Assembly: GCA_903772945.1 (NCBI GenBank)
Contig: CAICTM010001688.1
Coordinates: 1 to 24,387 of the forward strand
DNA from: Seminavis robusta
Taxonomy: Eukaryota; Bacillariophyta; Bacillariophyceae; Naviculales; Naviculaceae
Reading direction: 5' to 3'
DNA: 24,387 nucleotides
Position numbers and translations under genes: made by a program. The notes under the pieces are model-generated. The model saw only the letters and a program-made list of their open reading frames with translations. It did no database searches and was not told the origin of the DNA. This document shows positions 1 through 9,872 of the stretch, piece by piece. Position 1 is the first letter of the stretch, and every line of letters begins with the position of its first letter.

Positions 1-189
1 AAAAAAGAGAGAAGATCTCCAGCTCCGGGATCGAAGCCGAAGCAATGAAAGGAGTCACCTTCGCCAAGATGACGAAGCGAAGCACCACTACTGTATGAGA
101 CAGAGACAAGCAACACTCTAGCTTGTTCATGTACTCCTGTAATCACAGGAGTGCCACGCAGAAGTCAAGGATGAGAGAGCCAGCCCAAC

Positions 190-1740
190 ACATTTCTACC
201 CAAGGGCTGAAAGTGTGGGGCAAAAAAGCCAGAAAGGGGCGCCCAAAGAGATGGACCAGCTACACAGCAGAGTGGTTTTCAGTCCAGTCGACCCAACAAA
301 TGCAGTGATTCTGATTGAAAAAGGCACAAATAGGCACTCATGTTTGTGAGTGAGAAAAGGGATGGCAGGGTCAAGGCCCGTGCAGTCTACAATGGAAACC
401 TACACAGGTGTACCACAGAAAAAGATGCCAGAAGTCCAAAAGTTTCACTTGAGGGTTTGATGTTATCCATGTGTGTGATGCATCTGAGATAGGGATGTGA
501 TGTCCTGGATGTTCCCAATGCGTTCATCCAACCCCAATGCCAGAAGTCAAACAAGGTGAAGACAGGGTCTCATGATCATTGAGGGGACCCTTGCAGATTT
601 ACTTTTCGAAATTGATTCTGACACTATGCCTCTTTCCTGACATACAAGAAGGGACGAGTCCTCTATGTCGTTGTGGAAAGAGCCATCTACGGAATGGTTT
701 TGCAGCATTACTCTGGTACAACCTCTTCAGGAGCGACCTCGAAAAATTGATTTGTGTTCAACAAATACGATCCTTGTGTGGCTAAACGCATGATCGAGGG
801 GTACAACAAACAATTCGATTTCATGTTGATGACTAATTGTCAAGCCACAGAATGAATGGGAATACCACTTTGGAAGGTTCAAGCTAGGTATGGAATCCTA
901 TAGCCAATATGGTGCGATGACTACTTGGGGATGAGGTGGACTTTCCGATCAGGCAAGAGTACATTGACATGATTGACTATCATAGAAGATATTTGGAGTT
1001 CCCGGTGACTCGAGCAAATGAAGAAGGTGCCAGCGCGGCACCTGCCGATTTATTCAGTTCCTGGTATGGAGCTGCTTTGGATGACAAGACAGAGAACTAT
1101 CAATACCAGCCAAGCTGTGTTCGCGTGCAAGAGAGCACGACCAGATGTTCAAACACTGACAATTGTTCTCTGTACACGTGTGAGGAATCCCACATTGATG
1201 ACTGGGAAGTGGATCCAGGATATATTTCTGGACCAACAGTGGAGGACAAGTTGATACTCCATTTTGATGATATCCGTGTCATCCTTGGTGGGTGGATGCA
1301 TATTTGCAGTCATCCTGATTACCGTTCCATACAGGAGGAGTCATGTCCTTTGGAAGAGGACGGTGCTTTCTGTATCCGTGAAACAGAAGCTCAACTACAA
1401 GAAGCAGCACTGAAGCGGAACTGATTGGAGCTGACGATGTCATGTCGCCCATGTTGTGGGCAAGTTGTTCCTTGAAGAGAGGGGATGTTGTGAAGGAAAA
1501 CATCCTATGCAAGGACAACAAAAAGCACGATCATTCCTCGCAGAGAATGGCAAAGCAGTTCGGCAAAAGAACTGGGCTATCAACATTCGTTTCTTTTTTT
1601 ATTCATGACACGATTGGAAAAGGCAACCTTAGAGTGTGTACTGCCCAACCTTGGAATGCGTGGAGATTTTTTCACGAGCCCTTCAGGGCAAGCTTTTCCA
1701 CGAGCACAGGGCTTTCATCATGGGGCATCCCACCCTTGTT
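190..1740 (+). pseudogene. Decayed Ty1/Copia retrotransposon pol (reverse transcriptase and RNase H)
   Basis: Translating all three forward frames piecewise gives an ordered Copia pol. It starts with GLKVWGKKA and QLHSRVVFSPVDP near 205-300, then KRDGRVKAR near 357-383. Next come NAFIQP near 520, VVVERAIYGM near 670-700, and RFHVDD at 816-833, which is the catalytic Asp-Asp box of Copia reverse transcriptases. FACKRARPDVQ follows near 1120, then SSTEAELIGADD at 1403-1438, the conserved start of the Copia RNase H, and DNKK plus KGNLRV near 1520-1640. The order and spacing fit known diatom Copia elements. The frame changes many times and is cut by stops, so no functional polymerase can be made. 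Gag, protease and integrase are not visible, so this is the 3' half of an element or the rest lies outside the window. Confidence 0.85.
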
Positions 1741-2145
1741 TGATTGCCTAATTTATTTTATTCGTTCCACGGTAGCCACTTAGGGCACCGTGAAGGAGTG
1801 TGTTGGAGGAAACATACCTGACACCTCTTTACTATTGACTCGTGTAATTAATCATCTAGTCCGGTTCGCATGTAAATTCATCATGAAGGAACCAAGGAGT
1901 TTTAGGTCTAAAGTGCTACGGGGGTCCTTATATCCAATTCAATCAACAAGAATTGCTATGCCACCACCAGAAAATCCTCACTTTTGCTTTTCAGCTTAAT
2001 CTAAAACCAAATTACTCCCCAATAAGCTGCAGTATTACTAGCAAACAACATTGACGTTGGCTTTGAAATGGCTTATTTCGTGGAAGAATCGTTGGTATTG
2101 CTCAGGACGATGCCCTGATTCTGAAAATGAAGGTTTAATCCAGAT
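1741..2145. other. 3' flank of the Copia remnant, possible polypurine tract and LTR start
   Basis: No gene is seen here. A short purine run, GAAGGAG at 1792-1798, is followed by TGTGTTGGAGG. This is where a Copia polypurine tract and the TG of a 3' LTR would be expected, shortly after the end of RNase H. The other LTR is not in the window, so neither the LTR nor its 3' end can be confirmed. Confidence 0.3.
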
Positions 2146-2418
2146 CTATGCAAGGACGTCCTTTGGATGAGGGGTAGTGCTGAAGATGCCAAAACCGATG
2201 AGTGATTGAAGTTGAGTGACGCGCAAAGGGCGTGAAATCTTCACAAGACCTTGCAAGTAGCGGTTGCCAATGTCATCGTCTAGAATCGCGAAGGTGATGT
2301 AATCTACATCTTCAGAGTCGGTTAGTTTCGAAAGCTTTGTCATGTTTGAAGCGTTGAAAAACGACGGTGTTAGAATGAAACTCCATTGCTTTGCCTTCTT
2401 ATCAGGAACTTGCATCAT
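2146..2418 (-). CDS. Short Rep-like frame (CRESS-DNA replication initiator, N-terminal part)
   Basis: This 90-codon frame starts with two adjacent ATG codons and ends at TAG. Near the N-terminus, QWSFILTPS sits where rolling-circle Rep proteins have motif 1 (consensus FTLNNP). Further on, YITFAILDDDIGNRYLQG is followed by LVKISRPLRVTQLQSLIG. This matches the layout around Rep motif 2 (HLQG, then a run like F..R.RLS.L..L), with Tyr replacing the first metal-binding His. The frame stops before the expected catalytic Tyr motif 3, and no helicase domain follows. It is therefore either a truncated endogenous copy or a small domesticated Rep-domain protein. Relatives would be ssDNA viruses or plasmids of algae. 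The resemblance is from memory of the motif pattern, and the frame is short enough that chance cannot be excluded. Confidence 0.42.
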   Translation of the reverse strand: MMQVPDKKAKQWSFILTPSFFNASNMTKLSKLTDSEDVDYITFAILDDDIGNRYLQGLVKISRPLRVTQLQSLIGFGIFSTTPHPKDVLA

Positions 2419-2447
2419 TCGAAAGTTGGGTTGATGATATTATGGGC

Positions 2448-2473
2448 TGATGGGCTGGGCTGATGGGCTGGGC
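2448..2473. repeat. Two tandem copies of a 13-bp unit
   Basis: TGATGGGCTGGGC occurs twice, at 2448-2460 and 2461-2473, without mismatch. A partial copy precedes it. No function is suggested. Confidence 0.85.
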
Positions 2474-2528
2474 TTCACAATTGGGAGCTGTTTAGGAGTT
2501 TGTTACGGCCCGTCCCTTGCTTGATTGG

Positions 2529-2612
2529 GTCGCTCATTCGCCGCGCGGCTTTGGTTTGGGACGCTCAGTCGCCGCGAGGCTTTGGTTTGGGACGCTCAGT
2601 CGCCGCGAGGCT
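2529..2612. repeat. 31-bp tandem repeat, about 2.7 copies
   Basis: Units lie at 2529-2559, 2560-2590 and 2591-2612 (the last partial). The core is CGCTCAGTCGCCGCGAGGCT, followed by TTGGTTTGG. The first copy has a few substitutions, and the second and third are identical over their shared length. Confidence 0.85.
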
Positions 2613-2625
2613 GATGACTTCTAGT

Positions 2626-2819
2626 ACAGCCCTTAACTCTTTTTTTGAGTAGGGGGATCTTAAATTAAGGGCTGTCCCAGAAAGGTCCAAAACAGCTACG
2701 GAGTACTGTTGTTTCTATAGCAAAACCTGAAATGGGCTCTGGGCAGGACGGGGACCGAGGTGAGGTAATAATACTTTGTCTCACCTCGGTCTTGGGACAA
2801 AGGTGATTTTATCACCTTT
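2626..2819. repeat. Cluster of small inverted repeats (foldbacks)
   Basis: Four separate hairpins lie within 194 bp. ACAGCCCTTAA at 2626-2636 pairs with 2665-2675 (11 of 11). AACAG at 2691-2695 pairs with 2706-2710. ACCGAGGTGAG at 2754-2764 pairs with 2780-2790 (11 of 11). AAAGGTGA at 2799-2806 pairs with 2812-2819 (8 of 8). They may be decayed foldback or MITE-type insertions. No shared terminal repeat or target duplication encloses the cluster. Confidence 0.6.
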
Positions 2820-3689
2820 TACCCGGTCATCGCTTCGTATCCCTTTGTTGTGCTGTGGTGGTCGATGCAGCCCCTGGTGACAACAGATTTGTCGCGATAA
2901 AGGGACAAAGATCGAAATGACTGTTCTAGAGCAAAAGAGCCAACATCAACCTACACAGCATCAATCTACTACACATAGAAGGCATTAGCAGCAGCGGATG
3001 GCCTGAAGATAACCTACGAAGCTCACAGGAGTGTGGGTATCATGACAACGAACGATGACAACAAAATGAATCATTTGAATAATGACTTGAATTAGCGAGC
3101 GCTGGGTGCGCGAGCATGGTAGCAACAGAATGGGGTTGAAGGCAAAGACCATGTACATTGAACAAGCCGACGATGAGTCTAGTAGGAGCAGCAGAGCAGC
3201 TTCCGAACGACAACGACATCAGGAGCAGAAGGCTCCGATCAACAAACAACAAGAACTGTGTCCACAACAACCCCACCAAACGAAAGATATGTGCAATCGA
3301 CAACAGCGACTGATACCTGAAGCACAAAAGTGCAACCGGGTGATTGCACGAGGAAGAGCTCTAACAGACGACTTCAATTGACCGGCAGATTGGGCCATCT
3401 TGGGAAGTCGCGACGGAAGCCCCTAGTTGAGCAGACCATATCTCAGTCAATATCAGCCCGATTGAGCTAGTTCTTGGCCCAATCTTAACTCCAACAAAGG
3501 GTTCCAACCACCGAACAATTTTGCGTGTGAAGCTTGTTGCCATCAAGGAAATACTGGGCAGTGTGCTTGCCGAAGGTGGTGTTCTCTGCAGGGGGTACCG
3601 CTTCCAGATGGCATCGAAGTGGCTGAAACCGCGTCTTTGTCATGCGAGAGAGGTATCATTGGAAGTCCTAGCTAGGTTGTCAGAAGCAT
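2820..3689. other. Intergenic, no supported gene
   Basis: Only short open frames occur, with no recognisable domain and no repeat structure that I could define. A Met-less open stretch around 3450-3670 (+) reads ISPIELVLGPILTPTKGSNH but ends without any recognisable motif. Confidence 0.5.
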
Positions 3690-5976
3690 TTACTTAGAAT
3701 TACTAGGATTAAAAGCAAAATGAGCTAGCACTGACTGGGGAGTGTTGTGAGGAGCATGTTTTGCCTTGGGTGAATGTGGATTATCCCAGGCGGCAACAGA
3801 TGAGGATTTTTGAATGTATGCTTGCGTGATGCATTTGGGAAGGAGTGACTCTTCTTCAGTCAATGCAGAGGTTAACTCACTGGCACACTGCTCTGCAGTA
3901 TCCGTTAACTTCTTATGCCAAGAATTGAAGCCTTCAACATCTTCGGGTGGTGGAGATGGATAACTGTCACAGCAGAAGAGCATGACTTTGACAACTTTCT
4001 TCAGTCTCTTGTACTGACCTTTGATCGAGTTCTGTTCACTCTTGAGCTTTGCTTTGTATTCAGGGCTCTTCAGCTTGAGCTGGTAGCCTTCCATGCAACG
4101 GCGGTAGAAGAATGTAACAATAAACAACTCCTGAATTGTTGCATCCTTTCTCAGACTTTTCATACTGTCGGCGAAGAAGAGAGGGGTGGTGGGTTTGGGT
4201 GATGGGGAGCTTGGGCGTTGCTTTGCATGTTTGATTTCAAGGACTTCGACTACCCTGGCGAGGAATTCGCTTTGTTGAGTGACTACCTTTTCCAAGCGCT
4301 CATTACTACGTGTCAAGATAGTGACGTCATTGCGGAGGTGGTGGACATCATCTTGGAGGGCCATCTTCTGTGCGAACAGACTGTTGTAGGATACTGATAG
4401 TTGATTGTAGTGCTCAAACAGGCAACGTTAGTCGACCTGAGTTCCTGCCTGTTATGGCGTTGGGAGGGAGGAGGTCAGTTGGGAGGGACATGAAGTTGGC
4501 AACCGCAAAGCCTTCTTTGACTTCCTTGCACCAATTACAGAACGTGTTCTTGGGTACTTTGGAGAGTCCTAACGCTTCTTTGATGGTGTTGACAAGGACA
4601 TGACGGGAGTTGTTGTTGTACACGTCTGCTGGGTGCTGGAGGAGGATGTAGATGAAATCATCATAATGCCTCAACAATGAGGCTGTCAAGAGGTTTCTGA
4701 TGGGAGCAGGCCATTGAGATTCAACGTCTGCAGTGAAAAGGGCTTGGACAAAGTCGTTCACTAGCTCTGTGTTGGTGCGGATTGATTCAAGCTTGGGAGG
4801 GATACCGCATTGGATCTCATCATTGCAGCGGGTTGTCCAACCACCTAGAGCTTTGCCTGCTTGGTTTGTAAGGGTCTTTGTCCCTACGACGTAGTCAAAA
4901 AGGCTGTGGATGGATCAGCTTTGCCAGCCTGTGCGGAAGACCTGGGCGAGACCACTGACGGACGTCGTTTCGGCTAGTTTCTGATTGGAGGCCTTCCTTG
5001 CATGGTAGCTCGTGTAGTTCTTTCTTCTATGAGTTCTTTCAAAGAGATGAACTCCTTCTTCATGCTATCGAAACACTGCTTCCAAAATGCTGAGACACGG
5101 GCTTTGTTCTTCTTCTGTTTGTTGATTACGTATGATTCCTTGAAGAACTTCGGGAACAGCGAATCATGGAAACCACAAACCAGTAGACAATAGAGGAGAG
5201 CAAAGTATGGATCACTGTGGATTGACGTCTTGTCAGGGTAGAGGTTGAGCTCTTGGAAGGGACCTTCTTTGTCGCGTTGGATGGAGACACATAATAGTTT
5301 GTAACTGTGGAAACTGTTGAGAGCGTCGATGGCGCTGATGTCTTCTGGTTTCAATGTCGAGGTTTCTCGGCCTCTTCCAAGGAGATGGTACAAGAAAAGA
5401 TTGAGCCATGGAATTCAGCGGATTGGGCGGTTGCACGCCAGAAACAGGCGTTGGCCATGGCTTTTCGATCATCATCCGAGGAGGCAGTTCGAGGTCTCAC
5501 AGACGGATCACTTTTGTTGTCATCATTGTAAAGCGACGCGTGGGTGTTGCGAAGCTTCCTCCAACTCGTGGTGAAAACAGTGAGAGGTGGTTTGCCGTGG
5601 AATCTCCTCTTGAAGAAAGACTTCACTGCGCTTCCATATCCGGTGGCCGCTTCGTATCCGACAAGACCGTTCTTCTTATCAAAACACTTGTAGGCGTTGA
5701 AAGTCACATAGTAGAAGAACTTTCCAAAGAGGTCATCCCACCACTGTTGATGATCTGCAATGTCGCCGAGGCCGTGGTAAGGGATGTCGCCTGTTTCCAC
5801 AACAGGGACTCCTATCTCCTCACAGTAAATGGCTAGGAAGTTCTTGAAGTGTTTGAGAGCGGCAGGAGTCTTGTTGCTGCTGCCTTTTGTATCTCTGATA
5901 TCTTCAAGGGCTGCTCTATCTTCTTACTCTGTAATCACCGTGAGGTAAGGTTTTGAGGATCTTCCTCATCCGACAT
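3690..5976 (-). pseudogene. Broken tyrosine-recombinase-like gene (Crypton-like mobile element type)
   Basis: Read 5' to 3' on the minus strand from an ATG at 5976, the frames join into one protein type that I recognise as a diatom tyrosine-recombinase-like family. An N-terminal core-binding-like region (5930-5400) contains QQWWDDLFGKF and SWRKLRNTHASLY. The central part (5390-5000) has YHLLGRGRETSTL, IQRDKEGPFQ and LNLYPDKTSIHSDPYFALL. Then come YHARKASNQKLAET (an H..R-like box), VFRTGW and LFDYVVGT, whose Tyr is a candidate nucleophile. The C-terminal part (4364-3690) starts with a coiled coil, LRNDVTILTRSNERLEKVV. Lesions are a stop/frameshift near 5935, frameshifts near 5395, 5000 and 4425, and a TGA at 4915-4917. 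The catalytic assignment is inference; the family likeness is from memory. Confidence 0.6.
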
Positions 5977-7471
5977 GGTTGTGTTGGAACAATGCCGACG
6001 AAAGGACTTCATCAAAGTCTCACAACCTAGGCGCTGGTTTGCAGGTTCGGTTCACTAGGTTGTTCACTAGGTTACCATGGAGCGGCTCGTCTTGTGTGCT
6101 GAGGGGTACTTAGGATGGGGTTATGGTACTTAGTACTAATTACTTAAGGAACCTCTGGGACGGAGGTGGTGGAGTCTTCCTGGGCGTTTTTATCAGGTTT
6201 CCAGTTTGCAAAACTTATTCCGAATGGTCCCTGTGGCACTCGAGAAATTTCTATTCAACGGTCCATTAACGTTCGTAACACAATAGCTAACACAATAACA
6301 CAATCATGCCGATCAGGTTTGCTTCAACCAGCTCAAGATGCATTGAGTACCGTGGTAACTGTACCAGTTCGTGCGTACCGGTACTGGTTCTTGCATGTAA
6401 GGGCCACTTAGTTGGCTCATATCCATCCATCACAACACCCTTCTCGATCGCGCTTTCAAAGTTTTGAAGAACTGTACTACCGTACGATACCAATGAAGAG
6501 GGCTTCATTCAGAGCCAGTCCAGATTTGAAATCGAACTATCCAAAATCAAAGATCCAAGTATGCATAGAAACTTGAAATTTAGGTTGGAGTTGGCTACCC
6601 AATCCACACAATAAAAAGCAGAAATCCAAATCAATGTTCCGAAATAGAACTTATTAGCTGTTGGATAACAAACGTCAACAGGAGCAGCAGTAATAGCAGC
6701 TGCTAGCAGGAGCGATACCAATATTGTCGACGGCAGTAGCGGAACCGTTTTGCCTTGAGGGTACTAGAGATACTCGTGGGCGACTGTCTGTCGCATGTCT
6801 CCTCTTCCGGAAAAGTGAATTGATGAAACTCGCCCTCTGTCCAAGAAAACAACAACAACCAGCAAACTAGCTATACTATTAAACCTCTATATTGTCATTA
6901 ATCTATTGTATTATATTACCATCAACAATTATAGACTAGGATTCGAGGTTCGAGGCAGCTACGGTGCCAGCTGCTAGCGGCTACTCGAATAAGGGTATAC
7001 CACAGAGGTGCTTCTGTGGGAGTTCCATAGCCTCACTATCAAGCCATTGAGTCAGTGCTGATAGAGGAGAGGTGCGACAGAATCAATGTCGTGCACGAAC
7101 AAACAAACCGATAATTCGACATGGACAAGTCCTACGACAGGACCGCCGACAAACAGGATAACAATACGGTAGTCAGTCAACTACCCGTATGGATCGAATG
7201 AACGAACGACGACCGCTACCACTACTATTAACTGCTACTAACAACAACAATCAAAACATCGGTTGTGGATACGGATACGGTAGCGGCAACAGTGTGCCTG
7301 CACACATCAACAAAAGCTTCAACAACACCAAGAGTGATGTGGATAGATCTAGCTAGCTAGCTAGTAGCTAGAGGCTCTAGTACTGGCCAGTACCGGTGGG
7401 TCATCAATTTCGCGGTCAAAACCGCTTTTTTTTTTCATTCAAACTTCTGATAGAGTTTGGGATTCGGCAAA
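5977..7471. other. Intergenic region with no supported gene
   Basis: Fifteen hundred bases have no convincing coding frame. A TTCACTAGGTTG direct repeat lies near 6049-6072. Near 6350-6390 there is a palindrome-like stretch with CCAGT and CCGGTACTGG. A minus-strand frame at 6509-6721 has a signal-peptide-like run (TILVSLLLAAAITAA) but no ATG and a stop just upstream, so I do not call it. The stretch is AT-rich around 6860-6950. Confidence 0.5.
7349..7371. repeat. CTAG microsatellite
   Basis: Four CTAG-type units in tandem are followed by TAGCTAG. The run is self-complementary. Confidence 0.8.
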
Positions 7472-7542
7472 CTTGGACCCCAACTTAGAATTTTCCCCAG
7501 GCCACTTGGATTTCGTGTGTGGCCTGAGGGGTTGGATCCAAG
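7472..7542. repeat. Imperfect foldback
   Basis: CAGGCCAC at 7498-7505 pairs exactly with GTGGCCTG at 7519-7526. Pairing continues outward with gaps: CCCC with GGGG, and CTTGGA at 7472-7477 with TCCAAG near 7537-7542. It lies upstream of the ankyrin-type pseudogene. Confidence 0.55.
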
Positions 7543-7574
7543 GTTCAGACCAGGCACCATTTCAGATTTTTGAG

Positions 7575-7717
7575 TGAAAGGGCCCGAAATCACGATTTAC
7601 ATGCAATTCTGCTTTATATTTAGGTTTCGGTTTTATATTTAGGTTTCGATTTTATATTTTGGATTGGAATTGATCAATTCAATTGGATTCTTAAAATCCT
7701 GATTTCGGGCCCTTTCA
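7575..7717. repeat. 143-bp foldback with 24-bp inverted arms
   Basis: Arms at 7575-7598 and 7694-7717 match at 23 of 24 positions, and the outer 18 bases (TGAAAGGGCCCGAAATCA) are perfect. Between them are about three imperfect tandem copies of a 17-19 bp AT-rich unit (TTTTATATTTAGGTTTCG type, 7613-7667). It ends 78 bp before the next start codon, so it would lie in a promoter or 5' UTR. It resembles a small non-autonomous element, but I see no clear target duplication. Confidence 0.65.
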
Positions 7718-7795
7718 GTGGACAAACTTTGATTCTTCGATTCTTGAACTTCGATTCCATGACCACCAATTCAAGTCTGGACTGGCTCTCACTCC

Positions 7796-9682
7796 ATGGC
7801 AAATGGCGAATCATCGATCATGGAAGATACCCCATCATCAGCACCAGGAGCGTTCCTCAATCGTGCATGACTTTAAATCCGACCCTAATTTAGGGTCGGT
7901 TTGGGGGAATCCGTCCCTAAATATAGGGACGGTTTCACAACCCGACCCTAAAACAAAACCCGACCCTAAATTGGGGACGGTTTTTCAGAAACCGTCCCTA
8001 TTTTTCAGAAAACGTCCCTATTTTTAGGGTCGGTTTCGAAACCCGACCCTAATATTGGTGCGTTTTCAATGTATTTACCAGGCAGTCCCGTTTCTATTTA
8101 GGGACGTTTTTCAAACCCGACCCAAAAACGAAACCCGACCCTAAATTAGGGACGGGTTTTCAGAAACCGTCCCTATTTTTAGGGTCGGTTTCGAAACCCG
8201 ACCCTAAAGGGAATCCGACCCTAAATTCGACCCTATTTTAGGGTCGGCTTCATGCACGATTGAGGAACGCTCCAGTGGAAGCGAGGGATGCCTTGACGGC
8301 TGAATTATTGAAGGTGAACATGCAGAATACTGAGGAGGACTGCATCTTTCTATGGAACACGCTTCGAGCACATCCTGCGTTGGCCGCTGTGCCGTTTGGC
8401 GGTCGATTTCCACTAGAGATATTGCTGGAATATGGCAAAGCATCTCTTTCGGTTGTTAAAGAAATACATGACATATACCCCGATGCCATCAGAACGAGTG
8501 CTGGTGATATCAATACCAGCAGTAGTACATGTGGACGAGCGCCTCCACTGCTACTCCATCAAGCCATTCAGAGTCGATCCCGCCATGATGTGATCGAGTT
8601 TCTCATTTCCAAAAACCCAGAGGTGGTACGAGCGGTGGGTGAACACGGTAACCTACCCATCACGCGGCTGTCAACTCGTATCCTTCCAATCACACTCCTA
8701 CAGAGAAAAACAACAACTATCGTGCCGCTATTCGGCTCGTGGCCAGACGGTACCCCGAAGGAATTACCCAATGCAACCACACTGGCTCCATTCCCTTGTG
8801 GAATGTACTGCAATACAGTGGGTTCCCTACTGCCGCTCTGGACGAATTATTGCAAGCTCTGCCCCCAACTTGTGCCATTTGACGCTGCATGGTGCCAAAA
8901 GTGGAGGAATCATCGCCCAGATTCTTCCCACGTTGTGAGAGAAACTGGCCGAGAACGGTCACAGGCGCATGAGCTTGACGCTACAATATGACACGGTGGG
9001 ATTTTATTTTCTCGGCGGAATCTTGGCTAACAAAGGTTGCAATCTACAGTCGTTGGCGCTCCAAAACTGTCGCGTGCAACGGGAAAAGAAGATCCATGTC
9101 TGACACCGACATCGAGTGCTGCCACCACCACCCACCATGGATTGGAGTACATGTCAACTCGAAACGCTCGTCATGGACCGCTGTTCCATGACCACCTACA
9201 TTGTGTGCTGGCTCCAAGAGGCGATTCTGTCACTGTCACTGTTGAAAGAATTGCAATGGAGTCACAAAAAGATCCGCGTACACGAAACATTACCTCCCAT
9301 AACGGATTTTGTGATGCAGTTGTTGACGGAGCATCGTCTCGACTACATCCATAATGGTGGCTTTGACGACAACATGAACACGAACCAAGTGGTGGCCCAT
9401 CTCCTGGCTGCTCGTAGTAGGAATCAAACAATAGCAACGACGGAAGCAGCCACTGTTGTCAAGTATGATCCAGAGACTGGTGGTTTGGCTCATTTGGAAA
9501 TCAGCTATCACGGTGCCTTGAACCGTTATCGCAAGGAATGACATGGAAGCGACCCACATTGCGGGAGTTGCCTTGTCATGTGTTTGGAGGGATTGCTGCA
9601 GGATGACAGAGTCACCGATTTGGCGAAGGTCGCCGTCTCTTACAGCTTGTTACTCGATGCCGCGAGTGTTTGGGCGGCTTAG
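7796..9682 (+). pseudogene. Broken ankyrin-repeat-type gene, split by an inverted-repeat element
   Basis: The ATG at 7796 opens MANGESSIMEDTPSSAP, then the element at 7847-8271 interrupts it. The frame resumes at 8272 with PVEARDALTAELL and reads through FPLEILLEYG, VVKEIHDIYPDAI and HQAIQS. GNLPI then runs into HAAVNSYP, an ankyrin-like GNLPIHAAV signature. Later parts read LVARRYPEGITQCNHTGSIP and then leucine-rich LTLQYDTVGFYFLGGILA, SLALQNC and LETLVMDRCSMTTY. Lesions besides the insertion are one-base deletions near 8661 and 8879, TGA at 8936-8938, TGA at 9101-9103 and a frame change near 9540. The C-terminal tail runs to TAG at about 9682. Diatoms have large families pairing ankyrin-like and leucine-rich parts; no specific function can be assigned. 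Confidence 0.65.
7847..8271. mobile_element. 425-bp MITE-like element, 24-bp perfect terminal inverted repeats, palindrome-filled
   Basis: Terminal inverted repeats lie at 7847-7870 and 8250-8273 and are identical over 24 bp (outer end GGAGCGTTCC). The interior is almost entirely copies of the word CCGACCCTAA or its near twin CCGTCCCTAA, on both strands. Many are joined as palindromes, for example at 7879-7899 and 7911-7932. CCA stands on both sides (7844-7846 and 8272-8274). Taking 7847-8271 as the element and CCA as a 3-bp target duplication rejoins the host gene in frame as SSAPVEARDAL. Because the terminal GG/CC overlaps the duplicated CC, the exact end is ambiguous by two bases. It encodes no protein and would depend on an autonomous partner. 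The superfamily is unassigned. Confidence 0.8.
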
Positions 9683-9872
9683 CAGATGCTAATGCATGGT
9701 TGAATTCAACTATTCCATTTACAGTATAACCAGAAACAGCGTTCCGACTTCGCCTTAGTGCCCGTAGCACACCCTATTCACGTTTGAGAGACAGGCAACG
9801 GTATGATTCGATTAAATCGATTAAATCTGACACAACCTTTAAGCTAACGAAGACATCAGGCCAACCAGTCCA
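9683..9872. other. Spacer between ankyrin-type pseudogene and second element
   Basis: No gene is seen. A short direct repeat, CGATTAAAT, occurs twice near 9808-9827. Confidence 0.5.

Noticed and set aside
936..1424. 162-codon plus-strand frame as an independent gene
   Set aside because: It mixes frames of the Copia reverse transcriptase and RNase H. The matching pieces switch frame through it.
3106..3381. 91-codon plus-strand frame rich in Gln and Arg
   Set aside because: No recognisable motif; an overlapping frame of similar length on the other strand suggests composition bias.
6509..6721. Minus-strand frame with a signal-peptide-like hydrophobic run
   Set aside because: It has no ATG, an in-frame stop just upstream and no recognisable mature protein. 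An upstream exon cannot be shown.
7879..8247. CRISPR-like regular repeats
   Set aside because: Repeats are on both strands, variable in spacing, have no uniform spacers and sit between terminal inverted repeats; the genome is eukaryotic.
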